This document shows, in pieces, positions 33,586 through 44,327 of a stretch of DNA of 64,000 nt. The stretch covers positions 62,001 through 126,000 of the forward strand of contig VLTN01000024.1 of NCBI GenBank assembly GCA_008330645.1. Reading direction: 5' to 3'. The notes beneath the pieces were generated by a model. That model did not search any database. It worked only from the letters and a program-made list of their open reading frames with translations, and had not been told where the DNA came from. Position 1 is the stretch's first letter; the number at the start of each line of letters is the position of its first letter. This DNA comes from Cafeteria roenbergensis (taxonomy: Eukaryota > Sar > Bigyra > Bicosoecida > Cafeteriaceae). The translations under genes were made by a program, and so were the position numbers.

Positions 33586-34551
33586 TGCAAATTCGGCCGC
33601 GTTGACCTTTGACGGCGCAACGCCCAGCGCGCCCCCAACGCCAGACGATCGCCGCTTGCGCGTTCCTTCTGCGAGCAATCGACAAAACCACCGGGGGCGA
33701 GACGGCGCGAAAGGAATCCCTGGCTTGGGGGAGGCGTGGCCGCAACGCATCGCCTGCGCCGGAGGGGAAACAGGCGACACTGCGCGGAAAGCAGGCACGG
33801 CCGAAGCCGCGCCAGGCGGCGAGGCAGAGGGCTCGCTTTGCGACTCGCAGTGGCAGTGCGAGCAGGGGGGCACTGCGATGCCAGGTCGGCCGCGCCTTGC
33901 GCGCGCCGCCACGCGGCAGAAGAGGCGAGGGAACGCGTGCTCGGCAGTCCCTGGCACCGCCGCGCCGGCGTTCCTCTCGCCTCCCGTTTGGCGCTCGCAA
34001 CCGCGAGCGCACCGCGAGCCGCCGAGGGCCATGCCCACCGGCTGTGTGAGGAGCGAGCGGCAGCGCCGGTAGGGGCTGCGCGGGAGCGCTCGGCGTGAAC
34101 ACGCTCGCGAAGGAGCAAGTGCGGTTGTCAGTGCTGCCACGCTGCGAATCGCCGAGCTGCTGGTCAGGGGGCACACTCACGTGCTCGCTCCGTGGCGGCC
34201 ATGAGCCGCGCACCGACACGCCTGCGCGGTGCAGCCCGCGGGACCCGTCGCGGCAGCGCTGCGGCTCGCGCAACTTGGCCGAGCTCCCGACAGCGCCACC
34301 TCGGTGCCGGGGCGGCCGGTCAGACTGGGTTGTCAGCTGCCTCCAGCCCGCCGACTCTACAAGCGGGTGCCTCTTGCACACACACACACACTTGTTCGAT
34401 CGATCGCCTCCGCGGGCTCTGCCGGGCGAATCGCCTGCGCCCAAGAGGGCCGCACGCTCCGACTTGCGCCCGCAGGCAGCAAGCCCGGCCCGGCCGCCCC
34501 GCCACACGCTCGCCCCCGCCCACCTTCGCGCCGGCGGATCTGGAGGGGCTG
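33586..34551. promoter_or_regulatory. Long divergent intergenic region
   Basis: 966 bases between divergent start codons of the PAS sensor and the GLG1-like gene. Both promoters and leaders must lie here. A (CA)7 run is at 34377-34390. Frames are open on both strands without recognisable domains. I see no RNA gene. Confidence 0.4.
34377..34390. repeat. (CA)7 microsatellite
   Basis: Perfect CA repeat about 160 bases before the start codon of the GLG1-like gene. Confidence 0.9.
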
Positions 34552-36699
34552 ATGCGACCTGCCTCTGCCGCGCTGCTCTGTGCGGCCCTGGCCTCAGCGT
34601 TCGCTGCGGACCCCGGCGCAGACGTGGTCAGGGTTTACAATCTCCCCGGGACCAAGGAGTGCGAGACTGACGCGCTCAAGGTGTGCTCGATGGTGGTTCG
34701 CATGTGCGCTTCGGACGAGACGGAGTGCGAGCTCCAGTGCCGCTCGACGCAGCCGCCGCAAATTTCGGATGCTTGCAAGGCGACGCACCCCTGCGCGCCG
34801 GACGCGGAGAACTTCTGCTCCGACATGGCGCCTGGGGCCATCATGGCCTGCCTCAAGTCCAACAGGGACGCGCTCGCGCCGACCTGCAAGGAGGTGAGTG
34901 GGGCAACAGGCAGCAGGGGCCAGAACGAATGCACTCCGTCCGCGGCTCACAGCGCCCCCTTCCCCGTGGTGGCTGCCTGGCAGCGTTACGAGCTCCAGCG
35001 GTCGATGCGCGAGTGGGCTCTCTCTCTCTCTCTCTCCCTCCCACACTCTCCCCGGTCGTGCTGTCGCCCTCGGTGTGCGTGCGCGCAGAGCGACCCTTGC
35101 CTGGCCAACGCGGACGTCGCTTGCCCCGAGAACACGCACGCCGCTGCCGGCGTCATGCCTTTCGACCTCCTCAACCAGGTGCTGCCTATCATCCACGCTC
35201 CGTTCAGGCCGTTCCACGGCCAGCGCCCTCACTCGTGGATCCTTCCGTCGTTCGACAGCCCTATGATCGGCGCTCTCCCGGGCGCGCCCCTGGCCCAGCG
35301 CACGGCCTCAGCCCAGGCGTGCGAGTGCGTGGAGGAGGACGACGAGGCGGGCGACCCAGCCGCCCGCCTGGACCGCAACGACGACGCGGAGACGGGCGGC
35401 ACCGCCACCGTGGAGCAGTTCAACGCCCTCGTCGCGCCCGCCTCGGCCGTCACAGGCTGCTCCGAGCACCTCGACCACGAGTTCTGCCGCCCCTGCGGCG
35501 AAAACTGCGTCGCGAACCCCTTTTGCGGCGTGGGTAAGTCCTGGTGCCGTGTGCGAGGGGGCTCCAAGTGCAGCCTCCCCCTCAAGCAGCAGATCTCTCC
35601 TCCCGGCTGCGTCGGCCCGTACGGGCCCTCCTTCCCGCAGTGCGAGGCCCGCATCGCGGCGGCCCTGGCCGCTGAGGCGGCTCAGTCGGGCTCCCCCGCC
35701 ACCCCGGTCAGCCTGACCTCGCAGGTGGTCCTGTCCGCTCCGGCCCCCGCCTCGGCAGAGCCTCTCTCCGACACCCTCCAGCGCCGCTGCCGGGCCCAGG
35801 AACGCATCTTCAACCAGGGCTTCTGCCCGCGGCCCTCGGAGGAGCAGCTCGCCTCGGCAGCGAACCCCCCCGACCCGTCCAAGGCCGCGTGGGTGCGCCA
35901 CTGCAACTCCCGCCCCGTCGAGTCTCTCGGCTCGTTCCTTCGGCACGTCATGGATGCCATGCGGCCCGCCATCGAGGAGGCGGGCGAAGACGCCGCCCAG
36001 GCCATGAGCGAGCTGGCCGCCGCCACGCGCAACCACTCCCTGGCAGCCCTGCTCAACCCCAAGACGTCCCGCCCCAGGCCGCCCTCTCCGCCGCCGCCGT
36101 CCTCGTCGTCGGGGTCTGCGAACGGCGCTGAGGTGACGCCGCAGGTGCAGCGCTTTGCCGACGCGGCGGCGATCGGGAGCGGAGCCGGCAAGATTGCAGC
36201 TGCAGATGGCGCCATTCCCAGCGGCCTGGCCTCCTCCAGCGGGATCAAGGGGCCAGTGGCGCACGTCCCGGAGGCTATGCCAGCCCCGGCAGCGAGGGGC
36301 GGCGTCGGAAAATCGACCGTGGGCGCCGAGGGCGCCACCGTGGTCGTCAGCCACGCCGATTCGGGGGAAGGGGAGGGCGGAGGCAGCGACGGCGAGGTGT
36401 GCTGGCTCGTGTGCTTGCCCAGCTGGGCTGTATGGGGGGGAGCCATCGTGCTCGTGGTGGCAGGGCTCGCCTGGTTTGCGCGCGGCGGCAGGGCGGGGTC
36501 GGGCAGGTCCCATCGGGGCAAGCGGCCTTCGCATCGGACGCCCCAGTGGAGTGGCAGCGCCGGCGCCTTTGGCGGCTCGGCCCCGTTCGAGGACGACGCT
36601 GGGCCGCTGGGGGCGGACGAGGACGCCGACGGGCTGTTTGAGCCGTTCCACGACGAGGACCTCGACACCGGCGCCGAGGTCTCGCGCCAGCGCCGCTGA
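34552..36699 (+). CDS. GLG1-like cysteine-rich type I membrane protein
   Basis: Two exons, 34552-34893 and 35089-36699, with a phase-0 intron, give 650 residues. Residues 1-19 are a signal peptide (MRPASAALLCAALASAFA). Residues ~35-115 carry spaced cysteines (CETDALKVC, ECELQC, CAPDAENFC, ACLKSN) like the repeats of Golgi apparatus protein 1. More Cys clusters follow near nt 35460-35620. A single membrane helix, WAVWGGAIVLVVAGLAWFA, lies near residue ~565, followed by a basic then acidic cytosolic tail. This predicts a type I protein of the Golgi or plasma membrane. The 195-base intron has no stop and keeps frame, so an unspliced form with 65 extra residues is possible. A (CT)n run at 35018-35036 serves as pyrimidine tract. 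Ligand unknown. Confidence 0.75.
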   Translation: MRPASAALLCAALASAFAADPGADVVRVYNLPGTKECETDALKVCSMVVRMCASDETECELQCRSTQPPQISDACKATHPCAPDAENFCSDMAPGAIMACLKSNRDALAPTCKEVSGATGSRGQNECTPSAAHSAPFPVVAAWQRYELQRSMREWALSLSLSLPHSPRSCCRPRCACAQSDPCLANADVACPENTHAAAGVMPFDLLNQVLPIIHAPFRPFHGQRPHSWILPSFDSPMIGALPGAPLAQRTASAQACECVEEDDEAGDPAARLDRNDDAETGGTATVEQFNALVAPASAVTGCSEHLDHEFCRPCGENCVANPFCGVGKSWCRVRGGSKCSLPLKQQISPPGCVGPYGPSFPQCEARIAAALAAEAAQSGSPATPVSLTSQVVLSAPAPASAEPLSDTLQRRCRAQERIFNQGFCPRPSEEQLASAANPPDPSKAAWVRHCNSRPVESLGSFLRHVMDAMRPAIEEAGEDAAQAMSELAAATRNHSLAALLNPKTSRPRPPSPPPPSSSSGSANGAEVTPQVQRFADAAAIGSGAGKIAAADGAIPSGLASSSGIKGPVAHVPEAMPAPAARGGVGKSTVGAEGATVVVSHADSGEGEGGGSDGEVCWLVCLPSWAVWGGAIVLVVAGLAWFARGGRAGSGRSHRGKRPSHRTPQWSGSAGAFGGSAPFEDDAGPLGADEDADGLFEPFHDEDLDTGAEVSRQRR
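35018..35036. repeat. (CT)n tract inside intron
   Basis: A CT dinucleotide run in the intron of the GLG1-like gene, 50-70 bases before the acceptor GCGCGCAG. It probably serves as the pyrimidine tract. Confidence 0.85.
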
Positions 36700-37175
36700 C
36701 GCTGAGGGCGCCGTCAGCCCCTTCGCCGTGTGCGTCCCCCTTGCCCATAGATCGATCTCTCCTGCTGCCCTCTGTTGACCGGAGCGGCGACCGCCGCGGC
36801 CGCTGACGAGAGCGTGTGCGTCCGACCGCGTTCGTGCCCAAATTTGTGTTCACCCGGGTTCAAAGTGCGTCATTCTGCTTGAAGGCGGCAAGCTCACAGG
36901 CCACGCAACTTCGCAGGCGTGTGCGTGCAATCCGACGTGCGCTGCAGCAGCCGCCGCTGCGGCAGAGCTCCTGTCGCGAGGCAGTCGCTGCCTCGTCGCT
37001 GCCCAAATATTCACAACCGTCGCCGAGCGTTTGACGCGCAGGGAAACTGAGCGCCAGCGGGCCATTCCTCGGCCGCCCGCCCCCACAGCCAAACGTTGCG
37101 CACTGGTTGACCTCAGGGCCTGGCAGCCTGACGGGCTGCGTGGCAGGGCGCCCGTGACGCGCCCTGGCGGTCGGG
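36700..37175. promoter_or_regulatory. Intergenic region with CAAATATT element
   Basis: 476 bases between two plus-strand genes. CAAATATT at 37004-37011 lies 165 bases before the next start codon and matches elements in other 5' regions. No other feature is seen. Confidence 0.4.
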
Positions 37176-40100
37176 ATGGCGAGTGCAGCTGTGGAGGGGG
37201 ACGGGTACTTGCCAGAGTTTTGGCGCCTGCTGTGGCAGCGAAAGGATGGCGCGCCGTGTGGGGCAGGGCTCACCATCCCCGACACGGTCGTGTTTGCCAA
37301 CCGGGTGCCCGTGGCCTGGTACTTCACAAGTGCCAAGCACGGCGGTGTGATGCGGCGCCACGCATCGCACTGCACGGAGGACGACATTGCCGCGGCCTTC
37401 CTGAAGCACCTCCCCGAGCACGGCGGCCGGGGGCGCAGGCGCCGAAGTGCGGCGTCGGCTGCGCGAGTGGCGTGTCCCATCGTGGCGCTGCTCGAGTTTC
37501 CGGGCCCGGGCGCCCTGTCAAACGGCGCGCGCCGGTCGCGGGCCGCCCTCGCCTCCGCAGCTCGCGGCGACGGCGACGCCCTCGTCTCCAGGGAGTACCT
37601 GGACGCTGACGGGCTGCTCGCCTTCTTGCGCAGCCCAGCTGGCCGGCCGCCCTCGATGGTGCTGCAACAGTTCGAGCCCGGCGCCGCCGTTGCGGCCGGA
37701 CCTGGCGCCGGCGACAGCTCGCGCATCGAGACGATCCGCGCCATGTGGACGCCCTCCTCCACGTTTGCGGAAAAGTGCGCAGCCGCGGAGCCCCTCCTGT
37801 CCCCGGGCGAGCGCGCAACGGCAGTCGCCGCAGTGGCCGCCGCCGGCGCGGCCACGGCCGTACGGCGAGCGAGGGAGCGACGCGGTCTGCCGCCAGCTGA
37901 CCTCTTTCGGCGGGCCGCCACATTCGACGCTGGGCCAGCGGCAGGAGTCAGCGTGGGATCCGTAGCGTCCGTCTCGCTCATCGGGCGAATCGCCCAGCTG
38001 TGCAACGCCGTCGCCAGCCACGCTGCGGCCGTTTCGCGAGGCAGGGTCGGGCTCTCCAGCATGCTGCTGGAGCTGCGGCTGCTCCCAGGCGGGTCTTTGG
38101 CGCTGCTTGGCTGCACTTCGCTCCGGCAGAGCCGCATCCCGGAAGGAGACTCGTGGCCCGAGGACATCAGCGCGGCAGAGCCGGGCAGTGGGTCCTCTGG
38201 GTGGGCGATCGACAGCTCCGGGCGGCTCCGCGGCGGACTGGCTGTGTCGAGCCAGGCTGAGTCCGCGCCGCCAACGGGGCAGCGGGGTGGTGCCCCGGGC
38301 AGCGTCGCAGCGTCGCCGACCCAAGACGGAGCGCCGCTGGAAGGAGTCCCCTCCGCCGTGGCCCTGCCCGCCGCCGCCAGCGGCACGGCTGGCCCGGCGG
38401 GCGCGTGTCCCGGGACTGGCTCCGACAGCCAGCGGCTGCGAGGCGGATCGACGAGGGAGCCCCCCGATGGCGCGGCGACGTCGTCAGCGGCGGTACTCAG
38501 CACGCGCAGCCTTGCACCGCAGCGCCCCTCCCCTGCCGGGAGGCGGCGATCAGAAGCAGCCGGGCTTGCTGCGACGAGCGTGGCCAGCATCGCGTCGCTC
38601 GGGTCCGCGCCGGCTCTGACCAGCCCAGCGCCTTCAAAGCCCTCTCGGCGGCCCGTTTTCGGCACGTCATCGCGCCGCGCGTTCGGCCCCCGGCCTCGCC
38701 ACGCGATCGGCATCAGCATCGCGGCGGGCCCAGCCACAGCCTCTGCCGAGGCCCTGGCTCTGCTGAGGAAGTGCCCCAGGGGCGAGGTCGAGGACAGGCA
38801 GAGCCGCTTTGGCCCACTCCGCCTGGACGCTGCTGCGTCGCCGCAGGCGCCTCCCACGCCAAGGGCAGGCACCCGCGCCAGGAGCGACTCGCGCCGACCA
38901 GCCTCGGCGTCGGCCGCCTCGCCGACAAGGGCCGCCGTGCCGGCGGTTTCGCGCGAATCTGGGCGGCCAGGTCCGCGGCCGCCGACCGCGCAGTCCGTCG
39001 AGTCGCTTGTGGTGACGGGACACACGGCCAAACGCGTTCCGGCGGGCGCGGATGCAGGCATGGCGGCGCACAACGGGCTCGAGTGGATGCAGTGGAGCGT
39101 GGGGGCGGGAGTCGGCGCTCGGCGGGGGCAGAGCGGGCCTGTGCGGCTCTGCCCGTCGTGCGGCTCTGCCACACCGGCAAGCGCAATGCACGCGGTCGCT
39201 GCTGGGGCGCTGGTGGACCACTACGACGCGCTGCTGTCGGTGCTGGGTATGCTTCCAAAGCTCCCGGCGCGACGGAGGGGGGCGCGGTGGCAGGCGCGGG
39301 CGAGGCAGGGCGTGGTGGTGGCCGGTGGCGGGCGCAGCGGCCACGCGGCCGGCCAGCGGTCCCACGCGCCCTCCGACGCGTGCGGCGGCCAGCCCACCTG
39401 CGCGGACTCCGCAGGGCGTGTCGCAGGCGCGGGCGCCGGCCCAGGGGCGGATGCGAAGGCCACAGCACCCTGCGGTCAGAGTGCCGACAGGAGCCCCAGC
39501 GGCAGCGGCGGCGGCAGCGGCATGCTCAGCTGCAGCAGCGGCGGCAGCGACAGCAGTGAGGACGCCGAATCTGCCGCCTCGGACACGCTGGACACGCGAG
39601 CGTGGCATCTGCGGGCGCAGGCGCTCGGGGCGGGGAGCGAGGGCATTGCGATGTGTCCTGCCCTGGCCGCGGGCGCGGCGGCGGCCGCCACGGCGTGGGG
39701 CGCGACGGGGGACAGGGACGCGAGAGGGCGTCTGGCCAGCTACTGGCCAGCGGAGCCAGCGTGCGCCGGCTTGCCCCCGGGTTCCAAGGAAGCCTCTTCG
39801 TCCGCCTCCTCTTCCTCCTGGACTGACGCCCGGCTGGCGCGCCGAATCCAGCAGCTCTGCTCCGGGGTGGGTCTCTTCTTCGCCACCCACGGCTGCAGCC
39901 CGGCGGAGCCCCCGCCTCGGGCGGGAAGCAGCCTCGCCTGGGCCCAGAGGTTCATCAGCGGCAGCACCTCGCGCGGCGCTGCTGCCCCTGGGCCCGCGCC
40001 CTCCTCCTGCGGGCAGGCGGCAGGTTGCCCTCCGGAAACCAGTCTTGCGCCCGCTGCGTCGGCCGGTGCCGCGCAGACTCTCGCTGCCGACGCCTCCGCG

Positions 40101-43100
40101 CCCCTTCGACCAGCGTCGCGCTCCGTTCCAGACGACCGTCGCCCCATCGGACCCGCGCCTGCCGACGGGGCCCCGGGTGCAGCCTCGAGCGCAGCTGGAG
40201 GGCAGGCAGGCGCAGCTGCGCGTCACCGAAGCGTGTCTGCCGCGGTGTTCGCCGGCGAGGGCACATCGCTGCTGGGCGGGGCCCGCTCCCCGCACCGCTC
40301 GGCGCACCGGCCCAGCAGCGCCCTGCCGGGCAGCCGCCTCAGGTCCCCCCTCCGCGGCACTGCGGCCTGGAAGGCTGTCCATGCTCGGGCCCAGCAGCCA
40401 ACGCCCTCGCCCTCCCTGGCTCTGTCGTCGGGGTCTGAGGCCTCCAGGCGGCGCACCCGGTCCAGGGAGGCGCTTGCAGCCGCGGCGGCGGTGCCGGGCG
40501 CAGCCGCCCTCTCGCTGGAGCGGGAAGCGTTCGAACGGCGCCACGCTGGGGATGCGCTGCCTGGGTCGTTCGAGGATCGCTTCCTGGCGTCAGCATCTCA
40601 CATGGGGTCCGCGTCCGCCGGGCGCGCGCCGCAGGCCCGTCGTCGCCCGCACAGTGCTGCGCTCTCCGCGTCGGCGCCCGGCCGCCACGACAGGGACGCT
40701 TGCGGCGAGGGCGTGGCAGCCTGGCCGGAGTCCTCCAGCGAACGCGCCGCCGAGCTGGAGGCCATTGCGGCTGCTGGTGGGGAGGGCGCGGGGTTGGCCC
40801 CTCTCGTGTCACCATTTGAAGCCCCCCCCCAGGCGCTGCCGGTTCCGTCGTTGGATGACGAGTCGCAGCGACCCGCCCTCACCCGGCTCGCCTTGCAGCC
40901 CGCCGCTCTGGCCCGTGGGCAGTCGTTCACCCGCGGTCCCTCCCGCCGCGGCAGGTGGGTCGTCCGGCCCGTGCCGCCCGCCCTGGCCGTTGCCTGGCCC
41001 GGTCTGACTGCGGAGGAGTTCGCTGCGTCGGGCGCCAGCCCGCTGCTGTCGGGCTTGCTGGCTGAGCGTGAGGCATGGGCGTCGGCGCTCAAGGCAGCCC
41101 GAAGGGGCTCTGCAAGCGGCGCGCGCGGTAGAGCGGCACTTGAGTGGGCAGCGGCAGTCAGCGCGTGGCAGCAGCGGCGCGCCTCTCACGGCCTGCGCGC
41201 AGCGGGCCCCCGTCCTGCCCCTCCGGCGGCTCTCGCCCTTGGCTGGCGCGGCCCGGCGCCCCCGGTTGACCTCCGCAGGCTGCCCGTGCCTGTGTGCGAG
41301 AGCTGCTACCTGGAGCTGACAGCCATTGCCGACAGGTGCCTTGGAGGGGAGACCGCCGCTGACGTCCTGGCGCTCACGGCGAGGGCGCGAGGCTTCCTGG
41401 GGCGCAGTGCGGAGGACGGCGACAAGGTCGTCAACGGCGGCGGCGGCGGCGGAAGAGGGTCCCTCGCCGGCAGCGGCGGCTGGGCTGGGGCTGCCGGCTC
41501 GCCGAGCCATTCTCAGCGACGCAGGCGGAGGGTGACGTCGGCGTCCGCAGGCACAGTCGCCGCCGCCGCGGCCCGACCCGAGTGGGGCGCTGCAGCCGGC
41601 GCGGCCGGCACCGGCGGCCGCTCAGCGCAGTACTCGTCCTCAAGCCTCGCCACAGCCTCTGAAGGCGGCAGCGCTGCCAGCAATACCAGAGGTGCAATTG
41701 GCTTCCCCGGCGCCGCGAACGCCGCGCGCACCAGGAACAGGCCTCTCAGCGCCACGCCCCATGCCAGGGGCGCGCGCCATTCCTCAGAGGCATCGAGAGA
41801 CCGCTTCCGCCCAGCCAGCGGCAGGGCCGGGGCAAGCGGCCGCCACCATCCCGGCGCTATCGACGCGTGGGCTCAAGCCGCCGAGTTCGCTTCTGCGGCG
41901 CAGAGCAGCGTGCCTACAGCGGAGGCGGTGCCAGTCCCGTTGGCTCGACAGGACGACAGCGACAGCGACAGCGAGGCCATGGCGGCGGCGGAGCGTGCCG
42001 GAGCAGCAGGCAGGCTCCCTGCGGGTCTGACCGCCGGCACCAGGGCAGCGGCTGCGGCGGCCGACGCCCCGGAAGGATCTGCGCCTGCCGCTCTGGCCCC
42101 TGCGAGCGACGGATCGCGGAGCGGGCCGGGCAGCTCTAGCTGGGAGGACATTGACACCCGCCTGCAGGCAGCGCTGCAGGAACCGGGCCCGCCCCAGCCG
42201 CGCCGCGAGAGAGCGCTTCCCAACCGTTGCCCGGATGGTTCGTCGCGGCGGCAGGCGAAGCCGCAGCCACAGCAACAGTCGCCACAGCTGCGCCATCACT
42301 GGGGGGGCTCTGCCCGCCTCTCGGCACCAGCATCGCCCGAAGCAGCTGCCGCTGACGCTGCAGCCGCCGGGACGGCGCCACCACCCGCGCCCCCTCCGGG
42401 AAGCGCCGCGGCGTTGGCTGCTGAGATCCGAGCGCAAATCGCGCAGCGCGACGGCGACGCTGACACCGCCTGGCACGGGCCATCGTCGCCTGCGCAGCGA
42501 GCACGGCTGGCGGCCAAGGCCACGGGCCAGCTGCGGGCCGGCTCGGCGTCCTCTGTGCGGAACAAGCAGCTTCCGTACGCAACTGACACCGCCTGGATGC
42601 AGCTCAACGATGCCGATTCGGCTCTGCTTCTAAGCGCTGCGGGGGCGTCGGCAACACATCAACCCACAGCTCTGCCGGAATCTGGCTCTGCCACGAGCCT
42701 GGAGTCCCACCCCCAACGGCCCGCGCCGCAGCGGCGCCAGGAGCGCGGGCTGCCATCGGCTGCTGGTGCTGCTGGAGGCGGCTCTGCGCAGGTCGGTCGA
42801 AGAGGGCGTCCCGGATCGGCGCTTGGCTCGTCCCGCCCCTCTTCAAGGCCGACGTCGTCCTCCCGAAGCCGGGCGGCGGGCACTGCAAGGACGAGCGCGA
42901 GCGCGACGGAGCGCGCTACCGCCACTGCGGCCGACCGCAGCGCCACGGTGTACAAGGCGCGCGGAGTCCCTCGGGCTCTCTATTCGCCGCCACCAGCCGA
43001 TCCCTTCGCCAATCGCCCGCAAGCCGGAAGCACAGCTCTCGTTGCGAGCGTGCTTGCAAAGGCCGGCCTGCGCAGAGCCAGCGACGCGCGCATGCGAGCG

Positions 43101-44048
43101 CAGGCAGAGCAGGGCGCCAGCCGCCAGCCACGGCTCAGTCATGCGGGGACCCCGGGCACGCCACGGGTCAGAGGGTCGCGCGCCTCTTCCGCGTCAGCAG
43201 CGCCGGGGTGGTCGCTCCCGCAGCCAGGCGCGGGGATGCAGGCCAGCGGGCCAGACGCGGGCGACCGACTGGCGGCTGCCGCCGCAGCTGCAGCATCGGC
43301 CCTCCAGCTGCCAGACGTCAGCGAACGGCACCGGGGGCCGGCCTGGGGGAGCTCCCGCCGGTTGCAGCACAGCGCCAGCGCGGTGAGAGACGCGAGCGCT
43401 CCCGGTGAGGCGGAGCTGCGCAAGACCGAGCTCCGCAGCGGGCTGCCTCTCGGGTCTCTCAGCTCCGCACCAGCTGGGTATGCGGGCGGCACGGCCTCTG
43501 TGGCAGAGCGTGACTCCACCGGGCGCAGTGGCTCCGCTCGGCGGATGCCTAGCGCGGGGTCCGGCTCCGGCGCAGCTGGCGGAGTCGGCTTTGGTGAAGA
43601 GCTGAGGCGCCTCGACCACTGCAGCGGGGAGGGCCCGCCACAGGCTGCCGCCCCGCAGCGGGGCCAGGCGAGCCATGCTGCGGGTGGCCCAGTGGCTGGC
43701 CGGGCCGTCGCTGCGCCGGCCAGGCGGCCCTCGCTGGAGGGCCGTCGCGGCCGTCCTGACTTCGATGCGCGCACGGGCCCCGCCGCCCAGGCCAGCGCAG
43801 ACGCTGCGAGGCAGTCCATGTCCCAGGCGCAGCACGACTCCTTCCGCCGGGACAGGGACCTCATTCGCAGGCAGAGCTTGGAGAGGCGAGGCAGCCGGCC
43901 TGCTTCGGCGAATATTTCGGCCGGTGCGTACGCGAGGCTCAGCGGGCGGTCGAGGCGCCGCTCCAGCGCGGCTGACCCTGGGGCGGCCTCAGCGCGGCAG
44001 ATGGCCCACGCGGACGCGGGGGGACTGCTGGCGGCACGGCCAGCGTGA
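37176..44048 (+). CDS. Very large low-complexity protein, function unknown
   Basis: One open frame gives 2290 residues. I do not recognise the family. The N-terminal ~280 residues look folded: EFWRLLWQRKDGAPCGAGL, TVVFANRVPVAWYF, and later LQQFEP...IRAMWTP. The middle is Ala/Gly/Ser/Arg-rich and probably disordered. Two short conserved-looking islands carry Cys pairs, CPSCGSA (~658) and VCESCYLEL (~1374), which could together form one zinc site split by ~700 residues. The frame may hide small introns that keep phase, since stop-free frames are common at this GC content, so the exact protein is uncertain. No signal peptide or membrane helix is seen. The start is the first ATG after the CAAATATT element. 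Confidence 0.6.
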   Translation: MASAAVEGDGYLPEFWRLLWQRKDGAPCGAGLTIPDTVVFANRVPVAWYFTSAKHGGVMRRHASHCTEDDIAAAFLKHLPEHGGRGRRRRSAASAARVACPIVALLEFPGPGALSNGARRSRAALASAARGDGDALVSREYLDADGLLAFLRSPAGRPPSMVLQQFEPGAAVAAGPGAGDSSRIETIRAMWTPSSTFAEKCAAAEPLLSPGERATAVAAVAAAGAATAVRRARERRGLPPADLFRRAATFDAGPAAGVSVGSVASVSLIGRIAQLCNAVASHAAAVSRGRVGLSSMLLELRLLPGGSLALLGCTSLRQSRIPEGDSWPEDISAAEPGSGSSGWAIDSSGRLRGGLAVSSQAESAPPTGQRGGAPGSVAASPTQDGAPLEGVPSAVALPAAASGTAGPAGACPGTGSDSQRLRGGSTREPPDGAATSSAAVLSTRSLAPQRPSPAGRRRSEAAGLAATSVASIASLGSAPALTSPAPSKPSRRPVFGTSSRRAFGPRPRHAIGISIAAGPATASAEALALLRKCPRGEVEDRQSRFGPLRLDAAASPQAPPTPRAGTRARSDSRRPASASAASPTRAAVPAVSRESGRPGPRPPTAQSVESLVVTGHTAKRVPAGADAGMAAHNGLEWMQWSVGAGVGARRGQSGPVRLCPSCGSATPASAMHAVAAGALVDHYDALLSVLGMLPKLPARRRGARWQARARQGVVVAGGGRSGHAAGQRSHAPSDACGGQPTCADSAGRVAGAGAGPGADAKATAPCGQSADRSPSGSGGGSGMLSCSSGGSDSSEDAESAASDTLDTRAWHLRAQALGAGSEGIAMCPALAAGAAAAATAWGATGDRDARGRLASYWPAEPACAGLPPGSKEASSSASSSSWTDARLARRIQQLCSGVGLFFATHGCSPAEPPPRAGSSLAWAQRFISGSTSRGAAAPGPAPSSCGQAAGCPPETSLAPAASAGAAQTLAADASAPLRPASRSVPDDRRPIGPAPADGAPGAASSAAGGQAGAAARHRSVSAAVFAGEGTSLLGGARSPHRSAHRPSSALPGSRLRSPLRGTAAWKAVHARAQQPTPSPSLALSSGSEASRRRTRSREALAAAAAVPGAAALSLEREAFERRHAGDALPGSFEDRFLASASHMGSASAGRAPQARRRPHSAALSASAPGRHDRDACGEGVAAWPESSSERAAELEAIAAAGGEGAGLAPLVSPFEAPPQALPVPSLDDESQRPALTRLALQPAALARGQSFTRGPSRRGRWVVRPVPPALAVAWPGLTAEEFAASGASPLLSGLLAEREAWASALKAARRGSASGARGRAALEWAAAVSAWQQRRASHGLRAAGPRPAPPAALALGWRGPAPPVDLRRLPVPVCESCYLELTAIADRCLGGETAADVLALTARARGFLGRSAEDGDKVVNGGGGGGRGSLAGSGGWAGAAGSPSHSQRRRRRVTSASAGTVAAAAARPEWGAAAGAAGTGGRSAQYSSSSLATASEGGSAASNTRGAIGFPGAANAARTRNRPLSATPHARGARHSSEASRDRFRPASGRAGASGRHHPGAIDAWAQAAEFASAAQSSVPTAEAVPVPLARQDDSDSDSEAMAAAERAGAAGRLPAGLTAGTRAAAAAADAPEGSAPAALAPASDGSRSGPGSSSWEDIDTRLQAALQEPGPPQPRRERALPNRCPDGSSRRQAKPQPQQQSPQLRHHWGGSARLSAPASPEAAAADAAAAGTAPPPAPPPGSAAALAAEIRAQIAQRDGDADTAWHGPSSPAQRARLAAKATGQLRAGSASSVRNKQLPYATDTAWMQLNDADSALLLSAAGASATHQPTALPESGSATSLESHPQRPAPQRRQERGLPSAAGAAGGGSAQVGRRGRPGSALGSSRPSSRPTSSSRSRAAGTARTSASATERATATAADRSATVYKARGVPRALYSPPPADPFANRPQAGSTALVASVLAKAGLRRASDARMRAQAEQGASRQPRLSHAGTPGTPRVRGSRASSASAAPGWSLPQPGAGMQASGPDAGDRLAAAAAAAASALQLPDVSERHRGPAWGSSRRLQHSASAVRDASAPGEAELRKTELRSGLPLGSLSSAPAGYAGGTASVAERDSTGRSGSARRMPSAGSGSGAAGGVGFGEELRRLDHCSGEGPPQAAAPQRGQASHAAGGPVAGRAVAAPARRPSLEGRRGRPDFDARTGPAAQASADAARQSMSQAQHDSFRRDRDLIRRQSLERRGSRPASANISAGAYARLSGRSRRRSSAADPGAASARQMAHADAGGLLAARPA

Positions 44049-44327
44049 GCTGCGCGCGCCTGGAGCGGCCGTCGCTGCGGTGGTCTGGCGTCTTTGCTCT
44101 GCTGTTGTGTTGGGGGTGCGCGCGTGGCAGTCTGCGTCTGTGTCTCTGTGTCCGTGAGTCTGTGTCTGTTGGAGGGCCCCCTGCGGCGAAGCCTGCGCCG
44201 GAGGGCACGCGTAGCTGGCAGGGGCAGCGTGGCCTGCGGCGCGGGGCTGACTTCAGGGCAGAGCGCCGCTTCCGGGCGCCTGAACACACGCACACGTGCG
44301 CCTGTGCGCTTGGGGCTGCCGCGCCGT

